NCBI GenBank assembly: GCA_963674805.2
Contig: CAXXNY010000005.1
Span: forward strand, 186,001 to 250,000
Length of the DNA: 64,000 nucleotides
DNA from: CALMFG01 sp963674805
Lineage (GTDB): Bacteria > Bacillota > Clostridia > Christensenellales > CALMFG01
Direction: 5' to 3'
Below the pieces are notes generated by a model. It was not told the DNA's origin, searched no databases, and saw only the letters and a list, made by a program, of their open reading frames with translations. The position numbers and the translations under genes were made by a program. Of the stretch, positions 37,706 through 46,711 are shown one piece after another. Each line of letters opens with the position of its first letter. Position 1 is the stretch's first letter.

Positions 37706-39043
37706 GTGAATAAAGAATGTGTTGTGGTGGCGAAGTTCGGCGGCAGCTCGCTGGCTGATGCGAACCAGTTGAAAAAAGTGAAAAGCATCATAGAGATGGA
37801 CGAAAACCGTCGGTTTATCGTGCCGTCAGCACCGGGGAAAAGGCGAAAAGGTGATAATAAAATCACCGATCTTTTGTATGCGGTCAAAAAGAAGGCGATG
37901 GATGGCGAGCCGACGGATGAACTGTTCGGCCAGGTGAAAGCGCGCTTTATTGAGATGCGCGATCAGCTGAAACTTTCGATTAAAATCGAATCTTACCTGG
38001 ATATGGTGGAACAGGAAATCATTCAGGGCGCATCGCTTGACTATACCGCATCACGCGGCGAATACCTCAACGGTTTAATTTTAGCGGATTATCTGGGTTT
38101 TGAGTTTATTGATGCCGCTGATGTAATATTCTTTGACCGGAACGGTGCACTGGATCTGGATAAAACCGAATCGGTCATGGGCGGCAGGCTGAAACATGCC
38201 GAACGTGCTGTGATACCGGGCTTCTACGGCGCAATGCCGGACGGGGAAGTGCGGACTTTCTCGCGCGGGGGCTCGGACATTACAGGGTCGATTGTGGCGC
38301 GCGCAGTCATGGCGAACCTTTACGAAAACTGGACGGATGTGTCCGGATTCATGATGGCGGATCCGCGCATTGTGGACCACCCCCGGACTATTAGCAAAAT
38401 CACTTACCGGGAACTGCGCGAGTTATCCTATATGGGCGCGAGCGTACTGCATGAAGACGCGGTTTTTCCTGTGTCTGAAGTCAGGATTCCGATCTGCATC
38501 AAGAACACCAACGCGCCGGAAGACGAAGGCACGACCATCGTATCCAAGGTATATGACGATGAAATGAGAACCATCACCGGCATCGCCGGAAAGCAGAACT
38601 TTACCGTCATCGCGCTTGAAAAAAATAAAATGAATGCCGAGGTCGGCTTCGGCCGGCGGGTGCTGGAAGCGCTTGAAAAAAACAATGTCAGCTTTGAACA
38701 TATGCCTTCCGGCATTGACACTTTGAGTTTAGTCATTGCGGACGAATATATAGACGGACGGTTAAAAGCCGTTCAGGACGATATCTATCAGGCGTGCAGG
38801 CCGGATAATATAGAGGTCTTTTCGAACATGGCGTTAATCGCGACCGTGGGCCGCGGCATGCGCCACCAGGTCGGGACAGCGGCAAAACTCTTCGGGGCGC
38901 TGGCGGAAGAAAAAATCAATATCCGCATGATCGATCAGGGCAGCAGCGAAATTAACATCATCGTCGGAGTGGAAAACGATGACTTTGAGAACGCGGTGCG
39001 TGCGATATATAAAGCTTTTGTGAAAGAGGAAATAAAAGGTTGA
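37706..39043 (+). CDS. aspartate kinase
   Basis: 445 residues. Phosphorylates aspartate, first step of Lys, Met, Thr and diaminopimelate synthesis. N-terminal kinase: VAKFGGSSLAD, the ASRGEYLNG substrate-binding motif, TFSRGGSDITGS and the catalytic-region DVSGFMMADPRI. ELSYMGASVLHEDA follows. Two ACT domains at the C-terminus (about 300-440) mediate feedback control. The GTG start follows a GGCAGGA element. No lysine riboswitch fits in the 30 bp before it. Monofunctional, no homoserine dehydrogenase domain. Its stop overlaps the TTG of the transporter gene by TTGA. Confidence 0.93.
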   Translation: MNKECVVVAKFGGSSLADANQLKKVKSIIEMDENRRFIVPSAPGKRRKGDNKITDLLYAVKKKAMDGEPTDELFGQVKARFIEMRDQLKLSIKIESYLDMVEQEIIQGASLDYTASRGEYLNGLILADYLGFEFIDAADVIFFDRNGALDLDKTESVMGGRLKHAERAVIPGFYGAMPDGEVRTFSRGGSDITGSIVARAVMANLYENWTDVSGFMMADPRIVDHPRTISKITYRELRELSYMGASVLHEDAVFPVSEVRIPICIKNTNAPEDEGTTIVSKVYDDEMRTITGIAGKQNFTVIALEKNKMNAEVGFGRRVLEALEKNNVSFEHMPSGIDTLSLVIADEYIDGRLKAVQDDIYQACRPDNIEVFSNMALIATVGRGMRHQVGTAAKLFGALAEEKINIRMIDQGSSEINIIVGVENDDFENAVRAIYKAFVKEEIKG

Positions 39044-39993
39044 TATTGAATGCGGTCGGGTCGGTGCTGTCAATTTTTTTAATGATCGGTGCCGGCATAT
39101 TTATTTATTTCAGACGCTGGATCACCCGCAAAGAAGCGGGTGTATTTGCTAAGATTGTCGTGAATATCGCCGTTCCGGCCAATGTTCTAAAGAGTTTTTT
39201 AACGGATTTCGATAAAGAGTTGATTGCATCGTCTTATCCGCTTTTATTAGCAGGATATGCGGCGATGGCGAGCGGGTTTTTCCTGGCATGGCTGATTGCA
39301 CCGTTAATCGGAGTCAACAAAGACCGACGGGGAGTGTTCTCCGTCCTTTTTGCATTTTCCAACTCGGTGTTTATCGGCTTTCCTGTTGCGATTGCACTAT
39401 TCGGAGAATCCGGCATGCCGTACGCTGTCATGTACTATTTGGTCAACACGACGATGTTCTGGACCTTAGGCTATTTCGGTATCCGTCATGATGCAAAGCG
39501 GATGGGCGGAATAGAGCTGACCGGAGATACTAAAGACGCATGGAAAAGCATTTTAAATGTGCCTTTGCTGTTTATTGGTATCGGCGTTGGGCTGATGTAC
39601 CTAAATGTTTCGCTCCCGCCTTTTATTAATCAGGTGTTGGGCTATATGGCGGGGCTGACGACGCCGCTGTCCCTGATTTTTACGGGAATTGTGCTTGCGG
39701 ATATCGGATTCAAACAAATACGGTTTGAATGGGATACCTTAAAGGTGCTTATCGGGCGTGTCATTATCGCCCCGGCGGCGATGCTGCTTGCGATTATGCT
39801 GATTGGCATATCGGGACTCGGCGCACAGATTTTTGTTGTTCAGTCTTCTCTGCCGGTGATGCTGCAGACCGTTATTTTGTCAGAGCATTTCAAGGCGGAT
39901 GCCGAATTTGCATCCAAGAGTTTTGCGTGGTCAACCATGGCGGCGCTGGTGACAATCCCGGCGTACATGGTTTTGGTTAATATACTATTTTAG
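39040..39993 (+). CDS. AEC family transporter (auxin efflux carrier-like)
   Basis: 317 residues, about ten transmembrane helices in two inverted halves, the architecture of the AEC family. Visible: AKIVVNIAVPANVLKSF in helix 2 and SNSVFIGFPVAIALFGESG with the conserved crossover, plus TPLSLIFTGIVLAD and SSLPVMLQTVILSEHF in the second half. Bacterial members export or import small organic anions, such as malonate or malate; the substrate here is unknown. The TTG start overlaps the aspartate kinase stop (TTGA), a clear sign of coupling. Confidence 0.85.
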   Translation: MILNAVGSVLSIFLMIGAGIFIYFRRWITRKEAGVFAKIVVNIAVPANVLKSFLTDFDKELIASSYPLLLAGYAAMASGFFLAWLIAPLIGVNKDRRGVFSVLFAFSNSVFIGFPVAIALFGESGMPYAVMYYLVNTTMFWTLGYFGIRHDAKRMGGIELTGDTKDAWKSILNVPLLFIGIGVGLMYLNVSLPPFINQVLGYMAGLTTPLSLIFTGIVLADIGFKQIRFEWDTLKVLIGRVIIAPAAMLLAIMLIGISGLGAQIFVVQSSLPVMLQTVILSEHFKADAEFASKSFAWSTMAALVTIPAYMVLVNILF

Positions 39994-40027
39994 ATTTATA
40001 TATAAGGAAGTTTTTTAAGGAGAAGCG

Positions 40028-43000
40028 ATGGCGGTCAGGCGTATTTATGTAAAAAAGCGTATGGGGTTTGATGTTCAGGCGCGGCAGATGCTGGCGGATT
40101 TAAAAGAAACCCTGCAGATTAAAGGGTTGGATGCCCTGTCAATACTCATCCGTTATGATGCTGAGGGGATGGATGATGCTGACTTTGAGCAAGCGGTAGG
40201 CACGATTTTCAGCGAGCCGATGGCGGATGAGGTTTTTTTTGAAGATCATCAGGAAGAAGGAACTTGTTTCGCAGTCGAATACCTGCCCGGTCAGTACGAC
40301 CAGCGAGCGGATTCCGCCGCGCAGTGTGTCCAGCTGCTGACCCGCGGCACACGGCCTTTGATACAGACCGCAACCGTTTACGCGCTAAAAGGCAAATTGT
40401 CAAAGGCCGACATTGAGGCCGTTCAGCACTATATCATCAACCCGGTCGATTCCAGACTGGCGGACCCCAAAAAGAAAACAACGCTTGAAATGGATATCCA
40501 TCCGCCTGAAGACGTCGAATTGATTGAGGGCTTTACCTCATATTCTGATAGACAACTAAAACAGATGATTGATGACTTTGGGTTCGCGATGAAATTTGAG
40601 GACCTGAGGTTTACCCAGCAATATTATAAGGAAGAAGAAAACCGTGACCCGTATATTTCGGAGTTGCGGGTCATCGATACCTATTGGTCGGATCACTGCC
40701 GCCACACGACATTTTTAACACGGATTGATTCGGTTGATTTCGGCGCAGACAAAGCAAATGACGCGGTCAGACAGACATATGAAGAATATTTAGATGCAAG
40801 AAAATCGGTTTATGCAGGCAGACAGCCTAAGGATATCTGCCTGATGGACCTTGCGACCATATACCCCAAATTCGCAAAGAAAAACGGCGGTTTAAAGGAT
40901 TTGGACGAATCTGAAGAGATCAATGCGTGCTCAATTAAAGCTGACATCACCGTAAACGGCAAAGTCAAGCCATATCTCATCATGTTCAAAAATGAGACGC
41001 ATAACCATCCGACCGAGATTGAACCTTTCGGCGGAGCGGCCACCTGTCTTGGCGGTGCGATACGCGACCCACTGTCCGGCAGAGCTTATGTCTATCAGGC
41101 AATGCGCGTGACCGGCGCAGGGGATGTAACCGAACCGATCACCGATACATTAGCCGGCAGACTGCCGCAGAAGAAAATCACGACCGAAGCGGCACACGGG
41201 TATTCGTCCTACGGCAACCAAATCGGGCTTGCGACCGGATTGGTGGATGAAATCTATCATCCGGGCTATCGTGCCAAGCGCATGGAGATTGGTGCGGTCA
41301 TCGGTGCGGCGCCGCAGGAAAACGTGATACGGGAAGTTCCTGTACCGGGCGACGTGGTCATCCTGCTGGGCGGGAGAACCGGACGCGACGGCATCGGCGG
41401 GGCAACAGGCTCGTCAAAAAGCCATGATGATGCGTCGATTACCGATTGCGGGGCAGAGGTGCAAAAAGGGAATCCGCTTACCGAGCGTAAGCTTCAGCGG
41501 CTTTACCGCAATCCGGACTTTTCGAAGCGCGTCAAGCGGTGTAACGACTTTGGCGCAGGCGGTGTCTGCGTTGCGGTCGGCGAGCTGGCGAGCGGGTTGG
41601 ATATTGACCTTGACCGGATGTCGAAAAAATACGAGGGACTCAACGGCACGGAACTCAGCATTTCGGAATCACAGGAGCGGATGGCGGTTGTGGTGCATCC
41701 GAAGGATTTGGATGCGGTATTAAAGCTGGCGGCTGAAGAAAATCTTGAAGCGGTGAAGATTGCGGACGTCACGGATACCGAGCGTATGCGGATGTTCTGG
41801 TGCGGGCAAAAAATTATCGACATCAAGCGGGCGTTCTTGGATACCAACGGCGTTACCCAAACGGCGAATGCGAAAATTGACCTGAAAGAAGCCGCGCTTT
41901 TTGATGAACCACAAAAAGCTACTGGTATTGACACTTTAAAATCGCTGATCGGTGATTTAAATATTGCATCAAAAAAAGGCCTCATAGAGCGGTTTGATTC
42001 CACCATCGGGGCGGCAACCGTTCATATGCCGCTCGGCGGAAAGCACCAGCTGACCCCGGTACAGGCGATGGCGGCGAAGATTCCGACCACGGAAGGCACA
42101 TCTGAAACAGCGACGCTGATGAGTTACGGATTCGATCCGTACTTAACCGAACAAAATCCGTATATCGGAAGCATATACGCGGTGGTGAGTTCGCTGGCAA
42201 AGATCGCGGCAAGCGGCGGAGCGATGGATAAAACATGGCTGAGCTTTCAGGAATATTTTGAGCGCATGAGCGAAGCACCGGAAAAATGGGGAAAGCCTTT
42301 ATCCGCATTGCTGGGAGCATTTAAAGCGCAGAAGGCGATCGGTGTTGCGGCAATCGGCGGGAAGGATTCCATGTCCGGCACATTCAATGAGATACACGTG
42401 CCGCCAACCCTTGTTTCGTTTGCGGTTGCTACACAAGAGGCGAAACATATCATATCAAACGAATTTAAATCGGGAGGCGCAAATGTCTATCTGCTCTCGG
42501 TGGATACGGATAAATACGGCATCCCGGATTTTGAAGATTTAAAAGCCAAGTATACACAGCTGAATCAATGGATTTTGGACGGCAAAGTGTTATCCGCCTG
42601 CGCTGTTGAACGCGGCGGGATTGCGGTCACGGTCGCAAAAATGGCGATGGGCAACGCGATTGGATTTGTGTTTGATGATGCGTTTGAAAAAGATAAGCTG
42701 TTTAAAAAGCAATACGCGGATATCTTAATCGAAACAAAAGAGCAATTGAAACTCGAAAAAGTCGGCGTTACCGGTGGTGATTCAATTGACATTTTCGGCG
42801 ATAAAATTGGTCTTCCTGAATTAACGGAACTTTATTTAAAACCGCTTTCGAAAGTCTTCCCGCATACGGCACCTGAAACGGATGAGACTTTAACAGCCAC
42901 AGAACCTTATCAGAAAAGAAGCGGCTTGAAAGCCGTCCAGACATATGCAAAACCGCGCGTCATTCTGCCGGTATTTGCAGGAACAAACTGTGAGTATGAT

Positions 43001-43747
43001 TCCATCCGCGCGTTTGAATCGGCCGGAGCGATAGCGGAGCACCTGATTATCCGGAATTTAACACCGCAGGATATCGAGCAGAGCATTGACACTTTGGTGA
43101 AGAAAATACAAAATGCGCAGATCATCATGCTTCCGGGCGGATTCTCCGGCGGGGACGAGCCGGACGGGTCCGGCAAGTTTATCGCGACCATGCTGAGAAG
43201 CCCGAAGGTGCGCGATGCTGTGCATGATTTATTAAAGCGCCGAGACGGACTGATGCTGGGTATCTGCAACGGATTTCAGGCGCTGATCAAAACCGGGCTG
43301 ATTGCACATGGTGAAATCGCCGATATGAAACCAGGCGACCCGACGCTGACATTTAACACGATCGGCCGGCATGTCTCGCGGCTGGTGGACACAAAAGTAA
43401 CCTCGGTTAATTCCCCATGGATGGCGATATGCGAAGCCGGGGATATCCATACGGTTGCACTGAGCCACGGCGAAGGGCGTCTGGTGGCGGGTGAATCGGA
43501 TTTGGATGCGTTTATAAAAAACGGCCAGATTGCCACGCAATATGTGGACACAGCTGGAACAGCGACCATGGACCCGAAGTATAACCCGAACGGATCGGTG
43601 TATGCAATAGAAGGGCTGTTCAGTCCGGACGGCCGCGTTTTCGGCAAGATGGGACATAATGAACGGTCAACCGCGTATACATTTAAGAACGTGCCGGGGA
43701 ACAAAGACCAATCATTGTTTAAAGCGGGCGTATTTTATTATAAATAG
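40028..43747 (+). CDS. purL: phosphoribosylformylglycinamidine synthase, single-chain
   Basis: 1239 residues. ATP- and Gln-dependent conversion of FGAR to FGAM in purine synthesis. Contains an N-terminal PurS-like part, linker (DTYWSDHCRHTTFLT with catalytic-region His), two AIRS-like ATPase halves (NETHNHPTEIEPFGGAAT and ATLMSYGFDP with GGKDSMSG), and a C-terminal class I glutaminase (about 975-1239: GICNGFQALIKTG, nucleophile Cys 1080; SHGEGRL with His). This long, clostridial/streptococcal single-chain type replaces separate purS, purQ and purL. AAGGAG lies 6 bp before the ATG. No other pur gene or purine riboswitch is nearby. Confidence 0.96.
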   Translation: MAVRRIYVKKRMGFDVQARQMLADLKETLQIKGLDALSILIRYDAEGMDDADFEQAVGTIFSEPMADEVFFEDHQEEGTCFAVEYLPGQYDQRADSAAQCVQLLTRGTRPLIQTATVYALKGKLSKADIEAVQHYIINPVDSRLADPKKKTTLEMDIHPPEDVELIEGFTSYSDRQLKQMIDDFGFAMKFEDLRFTQQYYKEEENRDPYISELRVIDTYWSDHCRHTTFLTRIDSVDFGADKANDAVRQTYEEYLDARKSVYAGRQPKDICLMDLATIYPKFAKKNGGLKDLDESEEINACSIKADITVNGKVKPYLIMFKNETHNHPTEIEPFGGAATCLGGAIRDPLSGRAYVYQAMRVTGAGDVTEPITDTLAGRLPQKKITTEAAHGYSSYGNQIGLATGLVDEIYHPGYRAKRMEIGAVIGAAPQENVIREVPVPGDVVILLGGRTGRDGIGGATGSSKSHDDASITDCGAEVQKGNPLTERKLQRLYRNPDFSKRVKRCNDFGAGGVCVAVGELASGLDIDLDRMSKKYEGLNGTELSISESQERMAVVVHPKDLDAVLKLAAEENLEAVKIADVTDTERMRMFWCGQKIIDIKRAFLDTNGVTQTANAKIDLKEAALFDEPQKATGIDTLKSLIGDLNIASKKGLIERFDSTIGAATVHMPLGGKHQLTPVQAMAAKIPTTEGTSETATLMSYGFDPYLTEQNPYIGSIYAVVSSLAKIAASGGAMDKTWLSFQEYFERMSEAPEKWGKPLSALLGAFKAQKAIGVAAIGGKDSMSGTFNEIHVPPTLVSFAVATQEAKHIISNEFKSGGANVYLLSVDTDKYGIPDFEDLKAKYTQLNQWILDGKVLSACAVERGGIAVTVAKMAMGNAIGFVFDDAFEKDKLFKKQYADILIETKEQLKLEKVGVTGGDSIDIFGDKIGLPELTELYLKPLSKVFPHTAPETDETLTATEPYQKRSGLKAVQTYAKPRVILPVFAGTNCEYDSIRAFESAGAIAEHLIIRNLTPQDIEQSIDTLVKKIQNAQIIMLPGGFSGGDEPDGSGKFIATMLRSPKVRDAVHDLLKRRDGLMLGICNGFQALIKTGLIAHGEIADMKPGDPTLTFNTIGRHVSRLVDTKVTSVNSPWMAICEAGDIHTVALSHGEGRLVAGESDLDAFIKNGQIATQYVDTAGTATMDPKYNPNGSVYAIEGLFSPDGRVFGKMGHNERSTAYTFKNVPGNKDQSLFKAGVFYYK

Positions 43748-43758
43748 ACAGGCGAAAA

Positions 43759-44217
43759 ATGAAGGCATTAATCATACAGCTTTTCAAAAAACTGCAGCAG
43801 TTTATCAAGTTCGGTATCACAGGTATCGTCAACACGCTGATTTATACAGCCGTTTATTATCTGCTGCTTTTCTTAGGCGTTTCACATTTGATTGCAAATG
43901 TGGTTGCGTACCTTGCGGGATCAATCAACGGTTATTTGATGAGCCGGGGATGGGTGTTCAAAGAGGTAAAAGCAAGCGTTCAGTCGTCGGTGTGGAAGTA
44001 TTATATTGTTTACGGGTCGTCGCTGCTGCTCAGCGAAGGGCTGATTTACCTGTTTGTAGACATATTATCTGTCTCGGATAAAATCGCGCCGCTGCTGACG
44101 CTCTGCTTCACCATACCGTATAACTTCCTGTTCCAGAAGCTCTGGGCCTTCCGCGAGAAGAAACATGAGGCAGTACCTGAAGGCAATGAAGCCGGGGCGG
44201 AAGGGGAAAAACCTTGA
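43759..44217 (+). CDS. GtrA family membrane protein
   Basis: 152 residues with four transmembrane helices. KFGITGIVNTLIYTAVYYLLL at the N-terminus and LAGSINGYLMSRGWVFK are GtrA signatures; FTIPYNFLFQKLWAFR closes the domain (conserved N and W-x-F). GtrA proteins are thought to help translocate lipid-linked sugars or modify cell-surface polysaccharides, usually with a glycosyltransferase; none is here. Twelve bp after purL, and the next promoter begins inside its 3' end. Confidence 0.9.
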   Translation: MKALIIQLFKKLQQFIKFGITGIVNTLIYTAVYYLLLFLGVSHLIANVVAYLAGSINGYLMSRGWVFKEVKASVQSSVWKYYIVYGSSLLLSEGLIYLFVDILSVSDKIAPLLTLCFTIPYNFLFQKLWAFREKKHEAVPEGNEAGAEGEKP

Positions 44218-44242
44218 TTTCGCTACATAAATATGGTAATAT
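44214..44242 (+). promoter_or_regulatory. promoter of the 56-residue membrane protein
   Basis: TTGATT (44214-44219), 17 bp, TAATAT (44237-44242). It overlaps the GtrA stop codon. Confidence 0.6.
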
Positions 44243-44293
44243 AGTCACGGTTGGAAACAACCAATTAGATTATTCCTTTAGGAGGTATTATTT

Positions 44294-44464
44294 ATGAAAT
44301 TATCCGCACCAAAGAAAGTTGTTTTCTGGATCGCAGTTGCACTCGCTGCAGTTGCATTGTTGTCAGTACTCGGATTGTTCAGCATTCCAGTATTAGGCGC
44401 AACATGGACCGCATTAATCGCATTTGTGCTGTTGATGCTCGGAAACGTACTAAAAGGATTCTAA
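44294..44464 (+). CDS. 56-residue hydrophobic membrane protein
   Basis: Too short for a 60-residue cutoff. AGGAGGT (44280-44286) lies 7 bases before the ATG. The sequence begins MKLSAPKKVVFWIAVA and has two hydrophobic segments (about 9-30 and 32-52) split by SIPVLG, ending GNVLKGF. It has its own promoter and terminator, so it is a complete single-gene unit. I recall similar short proteins beginning MKLSAPK in other anaerobes but know no function. Codon use is biased, with many preferred codons, suggesting high expression. Confidence 0.75.
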   Translation: MKLSAPKKVVFWIAVALAAVALLSVLGLFSIPVLGATWTALIAFVLLMLGNVLKGF

Positions 44465-44480
44465 TCTAAGAAACCAATGG

Positions 44481-44508
44481 ACCCCGGCATATATTGCCGG
44501 GGTTTTTT
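44481..44508 (+). terminator. terminator of the 56-residue protein gene
   Basis: ACCCCGGCA (44481-44489) pairs with TGCCGGGGT (44495-44503), loop TATAT, then TTTTT. Confidence 0.9.
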
Positions 44509-44532
44509 GCTTAAAAAAACATAAAAAAACGC

Positions 44533-44561
44533 TTGCATTCAATATAGGTATCATGTATAAT
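44533..44561 (+). promoter_or_regulatory. S10 operon promoter
   Basis: TTGCAT (44533-44538), 17 bp, TATAAT (44556-44561). Transcription should start near 44568, leaving a leader of about 190 bases. Confidence 0.75.
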
Positions 44562-44599
44562 TTAAAAGCTGTGCGAAAAAACACAGCATATGGGATGAA

Positions 44600-44686
44600 G
44601 CAGAAGGTTGCCGTTTCTTAAACGGGTAGTTTCTGCGGACAAGTGTTTTGCTAAAAGCGAAGCGGCGTGCGGCATGATTGCCGTGC
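44600..44686 (+). promoter_or_regulatory. structured S10 operon leader
   Basis: Hairpin 1: GCAGAA (44600-44605)/TTCTGC (44631-44636), a symmetrical 5x5 internal loop, then CCGTTT (44611-44616)/AAACGG (44620-44625). Hairpin 2: GTGCGGCA (44667-44674)/TGCCGTGC (44679-44686), loop TGAT. Leaders of S10 operons are sites of autoregulation by L4 in E. coli and have an L4-linked leader in Bacilli; whether this is one is inference. Confidence 0.45.
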
Positions 44687-44758
44687 CAAAGTTATAGGTA
44701 CGACACACACGGGAAAGTGTATAGTCACACGCGATAAAACGAGGAGGAAAGAAAAAAC

Positions 44759-45067
44759 ATGGCAACGCAAAAGATCAGAATCAAGCTGAAAGCTTATGAC
44801 CACAATCTGATTGACCAGTCTTCACAGCGTATTGTGGAAACTGCAAAGCGTACCGGCGCAAAGGTCTCAGGACCGATTCCGCTGCCGACGCAGAAAGAAA
44901 TCATTACGATATTAAGAGCGCCTCATAAATATAAGGACTCACGTGAACAGTTTGAAATCAAAACGCACAAGCGGTTGATTGACATCTTGGAAGCGACTGC
45001 AAAGACAACTGATGCGCTGATGCGGCTGGATTTACCTGCCGGTGTCGATATTGAGATCAAGCTCTAG
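44759..45067 (+). CDS. rpsJ: 30S ribosomal protein S10
   Basis: 102 residues, usual size; also the antitermination factor NusE. KIRIKLKAYDHNLIDQSSQRI, shown in halves KIRIKLKAYDH and NLIDQSSQRI, then SGPIPLPTQKEIITILRAPH and the C-terminal LDLPAGVDIEIKL are diagnostic. GAGGAGG precedes the ATG. First gene of the S10 operon after the structured leader. Unlike most Firmicutes, it does not follow tuf directly. Confidence 0.98.
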   Translation: MATQKIRIKLKAYDHNLIDQSSQRIVETAKRTGAKVSGPIPLPTQKEIITILRAPHKYKDSREQFEIKTHKRLIDILEATAKTTDALMRLDLPAGVDIEIKL

Positions 45068-45099
45068 CCTGATGCGGCATTGAGGAGGAAGAATAAATC

Positions 45100-45729
45100 A
45101 TGATAAACGGAATTATTGGTAAAAAGGTCGGCATGACCCAGATATTTAAAGAAGACGGCACGGTTGTACCGGTGACCGTTGTTTCTGCGGGTCCTTGCGT
45201 AGTGGTCCAGAAAAAGTCGAAAGAAACCGACGGCTATAGCGCTTTAAAAGTCGGTTATGAAGATATCAGAGAGAGCTTAAAGAATAAACCGGATCAGGGG
45301 CAGTTCAAAAAAGCGGGTGTATCCGTTAAGCGCCACCTGAAAGAGTTCAAGGTTGATGACACCGCCGCTTATGAAGTCGGCCAGGAAGTCAAGGTTGACA
45401 TCTTTGAAACCGGGGAATTCGTAGACGTAACCGGAACATCCAAGGGTAAAGGTTTCCAGGGCGTTATCGCACGTCACGGACAGCACCGGGGCCCAATGAC
45501 TCACGGTTCGCACTATCACAGAGGTCCGGGTTCAATGGGCGCATGTGCATCTCCGGGCAGGGTTTTTAAAGGTAAGAACCTGCCGGGACACAGCGGCGTA
45601 CTGACAACAACCGTACAGAACCTCGAAGTTGTGAAAGTGGATGCGGAAAACAATATTTTATTGGTTAAAGGCGCAATCCCGGGTGCGAAGGGCGGCTATC
45701 TCACGATTAATAAAAGCGTGAAGAAATAG
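45100..45729 (+). CDS. rplC: 50S ribosomal protein L3
   Basis: 209 residues. Early-assembly 23S binding protein next to the peptidyl transferase centre. IIGKKVGMTQIFKEDGTVVP at the start, TSKGKGFQGVIARHG, HGSHYHRGPGSMGACASPGR and VKGAIPGAKGGYL are intact. GAGGAGG precedes the ATG. Gap to rpsJ is 32 bp. Confidence 0.98.
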   Translation: MINGIIGKKVGMTQIFKEDGTVVPVTVVSAGPCVVVQKKSKETDGYSALKVGYEDIRESLKNKPDQGQFKKAGVSVKRHLKEFKVDDTAAYEVGQEVKVDIFETGEFVDVTGTSKGKGFQGVIARHGQHRGPMTHGSHYHRGPGSMGACASPGRVFKGKNLPGHSGVLTTTVQNLEVVKVDAENNILLVKGAIPGAKGGYLTINKSVKK

Positions 45730-45763
45730 CACGTGATGAGAACGTGGAAAGGAACAATGGAAC

Positions 45764-46387
45764 ATGCCTAAAATTGATGTATATAAAACTGACGGCACAA
45801 AAAGCGGTCAGGTTACGTTAAAAGACAGTATCTTCGGCATTGAAGTAAATGAAGCGGCTATGCACCAGGTGGTCGTCGCATATTTGGCAAATCAGCGTCA
45901 GGGCACACAGTCTGCTAAGACACGTGCAGAAGTCCGCGGCGGCGGTGTAAAACCCTGGAGGCAAAAAGGCACGGGCAGGGCGCGTGCCGGTACCGCAACT
46001 TCTCCGGTATGGAGAAAAGGGGGCGTTGTATTTGCACCGAAGCCGAGAGATTATACAAAGCAGGTCAACAAAAAAGTCAAACAGCTTGCCATGAAATCGG
46101 CGCTGTCATCTAAAGTGAATGATAAAGATATCATCTGCCTTGAGGACTTAAAGCTGAATGCCCCGAAGACAAAAGATGTTGTAAAACTTCTTGAAGGATT
46201 AAAAGTAGAAGGCAAGGCTTTGATCTGCACAGATGAAAATGATGTGAACGTTGTAAAAAGCGCCCGCAACATCAAGGGGATTACCCCCACTTTCGCCGGC
46301 GTTTTATCGGTATACGATGTGCTGAATCATGAAAAATTGATTCTTACAAAAGCAGCAGTTAAGAAAATTGAGGAGGTGCTCTCATAA
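45764..46387 (+). CDS. rplD: 50S ribosomal protein L4
   Basis: 207 residues. L4 reaches into the exit tunnel and in several bacteria represses its own operon. The conserved loop KTRAEVRGGGVKPWRQKGTG and RARAGTATSPVWRKGG, then VFAPKPRDY are present, with no deletion of the macrolide-sensitive loop. GGAAAGGA lies before the ATG. The stop overlaps rplW (TAATG). Confidence 0.98.
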   Translation: MPKIDVYKTDGTKSGQVTLKDSIFGIEVNEAAMHQVVVAYLANQRQGTQSAKTRAEVRGGGVKPWRQKGTGRARAGTATSPVWRKGGVVFAPKPRDYTKQVNKKVKQLAMKSALSSKVNDKDIICLEDLKLNAPKTKDVVKLLEGLKVEGKALICTDENDVNVVKSARNIKGITPTFAGVLSVYDVLNHEKLILTKAAVKKIEEVLS

Positions 46388-46683
46388 TGAAAGATCCGCA
46401 TGATATTATTATCAGGCCTGTTTTAACCGAACAGAGTTATGATCAGATTCCTCTGAAGAAATATACGTTCCTTGTGGATCCGCGTGCGAATAAGACGCAG
46501 ATTAAGAACGCCGTTGAAGAAGTGTTCGGCGTTAAGGTTGAAAAGGTCAACACCTTAAACCAGCAGGGAAAACTGAAAAGACAGGGACGTTTCGTCGGCA
46601 GACGGGCGAAATCCAAAAAAGCGTATATCACGCTGACCAAAGGAAGCAAAGCAATTGATTTCTTTGAAGGCATGGCGCAATAG
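46387..46683 (+). CDS. rplW: 50S ribosomal protein L23
   Basis: 98 residues. L23 sits at the tunnel exit and docks trigger factor and SRP. DIIIRPVLTEQSYDQI, YTFLVDPRANKTQIKNAVEE and VNTLNQQGKLKRQGRF are typical. It starts at the last base of the rplD stop, so coupling is certain. Confidence 0.98.
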   Translation: MKDPHDIIIRPVLTEQSYDQIPLKKYTFLVDPRANKTQIKNAVEEVFGVKVEKVNTLNQQGKLKRQGRFVGRRAKSKKAYITLTKGSKAIDFFEGMAQ

Positions 46684-46711
46684 CGAGCGAAGGATAGGAG
46701 GATAAGCGACA

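Noticed and set aside
39994..40027. Purine or PRPP riboswitch before purL
   Set aside because: The 34-bp gap cannot hold one.
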